This document shows positions 63,676 to 64,000 of a stretch of 64,000 nucleotides of DNA, in pieces (position 1 is the stretch's first letter; the number at the start of each line of letters is the position of its first letter). Source of the stretch: Ruegeria haliotis. GTDB taxonomy: Bacteria; Pseudomonadota; Alphaproteobacteria; Rhodobacterales; Rhodobacteraceae. The stretch is from positions 302,958-366,957 of the forward strand of contig NZ_JABXWT010000003.1 of the NCBI RefSeq assembly GCF_013377785.1, written 5' to 3'. The notes under the pieces were generated by a model. It searched no databases. It saw nothing but the letters and a program-made list of their open reading frames with translations, and had not been told where the DNA came from. The translations under genes were made by a program, and so were the position numbers.

Positions 63676-64000
63676 GCGATAAGCTCTTTCAGCTGTTGCC
63701 ACAGCAGATCCACCACTGGCTGTCCCTGACCTGATTTTCGCGCAGCGCAAATGTTCCATGTGATCTGCGGGTCCGTTTCGATCAGTTTGACAGACCCTGT
63801 GCTGACAAGCTCGGCAAAGGTCTCGGGCATGCCGCCGACGACAAGGGTGTTGTCGCCCAGCAGAGAGGTCAGAAAGGCATAATCGTCGCTTTCGATTTGC
63901 GGCAAGGCTCGGACCTTTTCCGCGGCCTCTTCGGTCCCGCCCAGTGCCTTGGTCAATGCCGCCCGCCAATGCTTGTGCAGATGTGGCGACGCAAACGAGT
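63672..64000 (-). CDS. LysR-type regulator, C-terminal fragment (cut by window edge)
   Basis: The frame is open at base 64000 and ends at a TAG (63672-63674), giving 108 visible codons. The visible stretch matches the end of a LysR substrate-binding domain: SDDYAFLTSLLGDNTLVVGGMPETFAELVSTGSVKLIE (in part) and a closing WNICAARKSGQGQPVVDLLWQQLKEL, the usual terminal strand and helix. The DNA-binding half lies right of the window. Regulated genes unknown. Confidence 0.75.
   Translation of the reverse strand, partial: SFASPHLHKHWRAALTKALGGTEEAAEKVRALPQIESDDYAFLTSLLGDNTLVVGGMPETFAELVSTGSVKLIETDPQITWNICAARKSGQGQPVVDLLWQQLKELIA

Overview
The window looks like chromosome of a marine alphaproteobacterium of the Roseobacter group (Rhodobacteraceae; Ruegeria-like). 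This rests on the moderately high G+C, short gaps with many ATGA overlaps, alphaproteobacterial direct-repeat (GAAC-N7-GAAC) LexA-type boxes, and gene types frequent in that group. It is an inference from gene content, not a database match. About 72 protein genes are supported. I found no rRNA, tRNA, CRISPR array, phage or intact insertion sequence.

Layout. 1-1877: start of glpK (cut by the left edge), then the pantothenate pair panB-panC. 2048-9558: a six-gene operon for an Opp/Dpp-type ABC importer (binding protein, two permeases, fused double ATPase) ending in an aldehyde dehydrogenase, with a pentameric ligand-gated ion channel homologue between the binding protein and the permeases. 9574-13365: an orphan alpha/beta hydrolase and NAD salvage genes pncB and pncA around a tail-anchored unknown. 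13462-16909: trhO, a small K+ channel-like protein, a small twin-repeat protein behind LexA-type boxes, and betB. 16910-17404 holds no gene I recognise.

17405-25358: flagellar genes in two divergent arms, fliL/PflI-like/MotE-like/motA/large periplasmic protein leftwards and fliF/fliH/fliN/fliP rightwards. 25473-35036: mlaA-mlaC lipid transport, ridA, a phosphodiesterase, a FemAB-like acyltransferase, pterin dehydratase, small envelope proteins, a peroxiredoxin, a ferredoxin reductase, rsmD, a HAD hydrolase, a 59-residue ORF and map. 35231-44965: TPR-sulfotransferase, a VOC protein, sfsA, an SDR/TetR pair with twin operators, a cinA-like gene, GNAT, AhpD-like and OmpA-like genes, a LysR regulator, a DUF4399 protein and a LysE exporter.

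44987-56536: fadH with a LiuR-like operator, rppH, a glycosyltransferase, a radical SAM/DUF547 lipoprotein pair, adenosine kinase, nth facing an Ada-like gene, a second aldehyde dehydrogenase and a 1-Cys peroxiredoxin. 56563-64000: a GT25 glycosyltransferase below an outer-membrane barrel gene, a DUF1326 protein, a Hint-domain protein, pnp, a 765-base gap with an unassigned terminator and palindromes, a small unknown, and the end of a LysR-type regulator.

The points most worth pursuing are the ion channel embedded in the peptide-importer operon, the LexA-boxed twin-repeat protein, the orphan forward terminator upstream of pnp (possible small RNA), and the radical SAM/DUF547 pair. Function assignments come from motif recognition alone; no searches were run.
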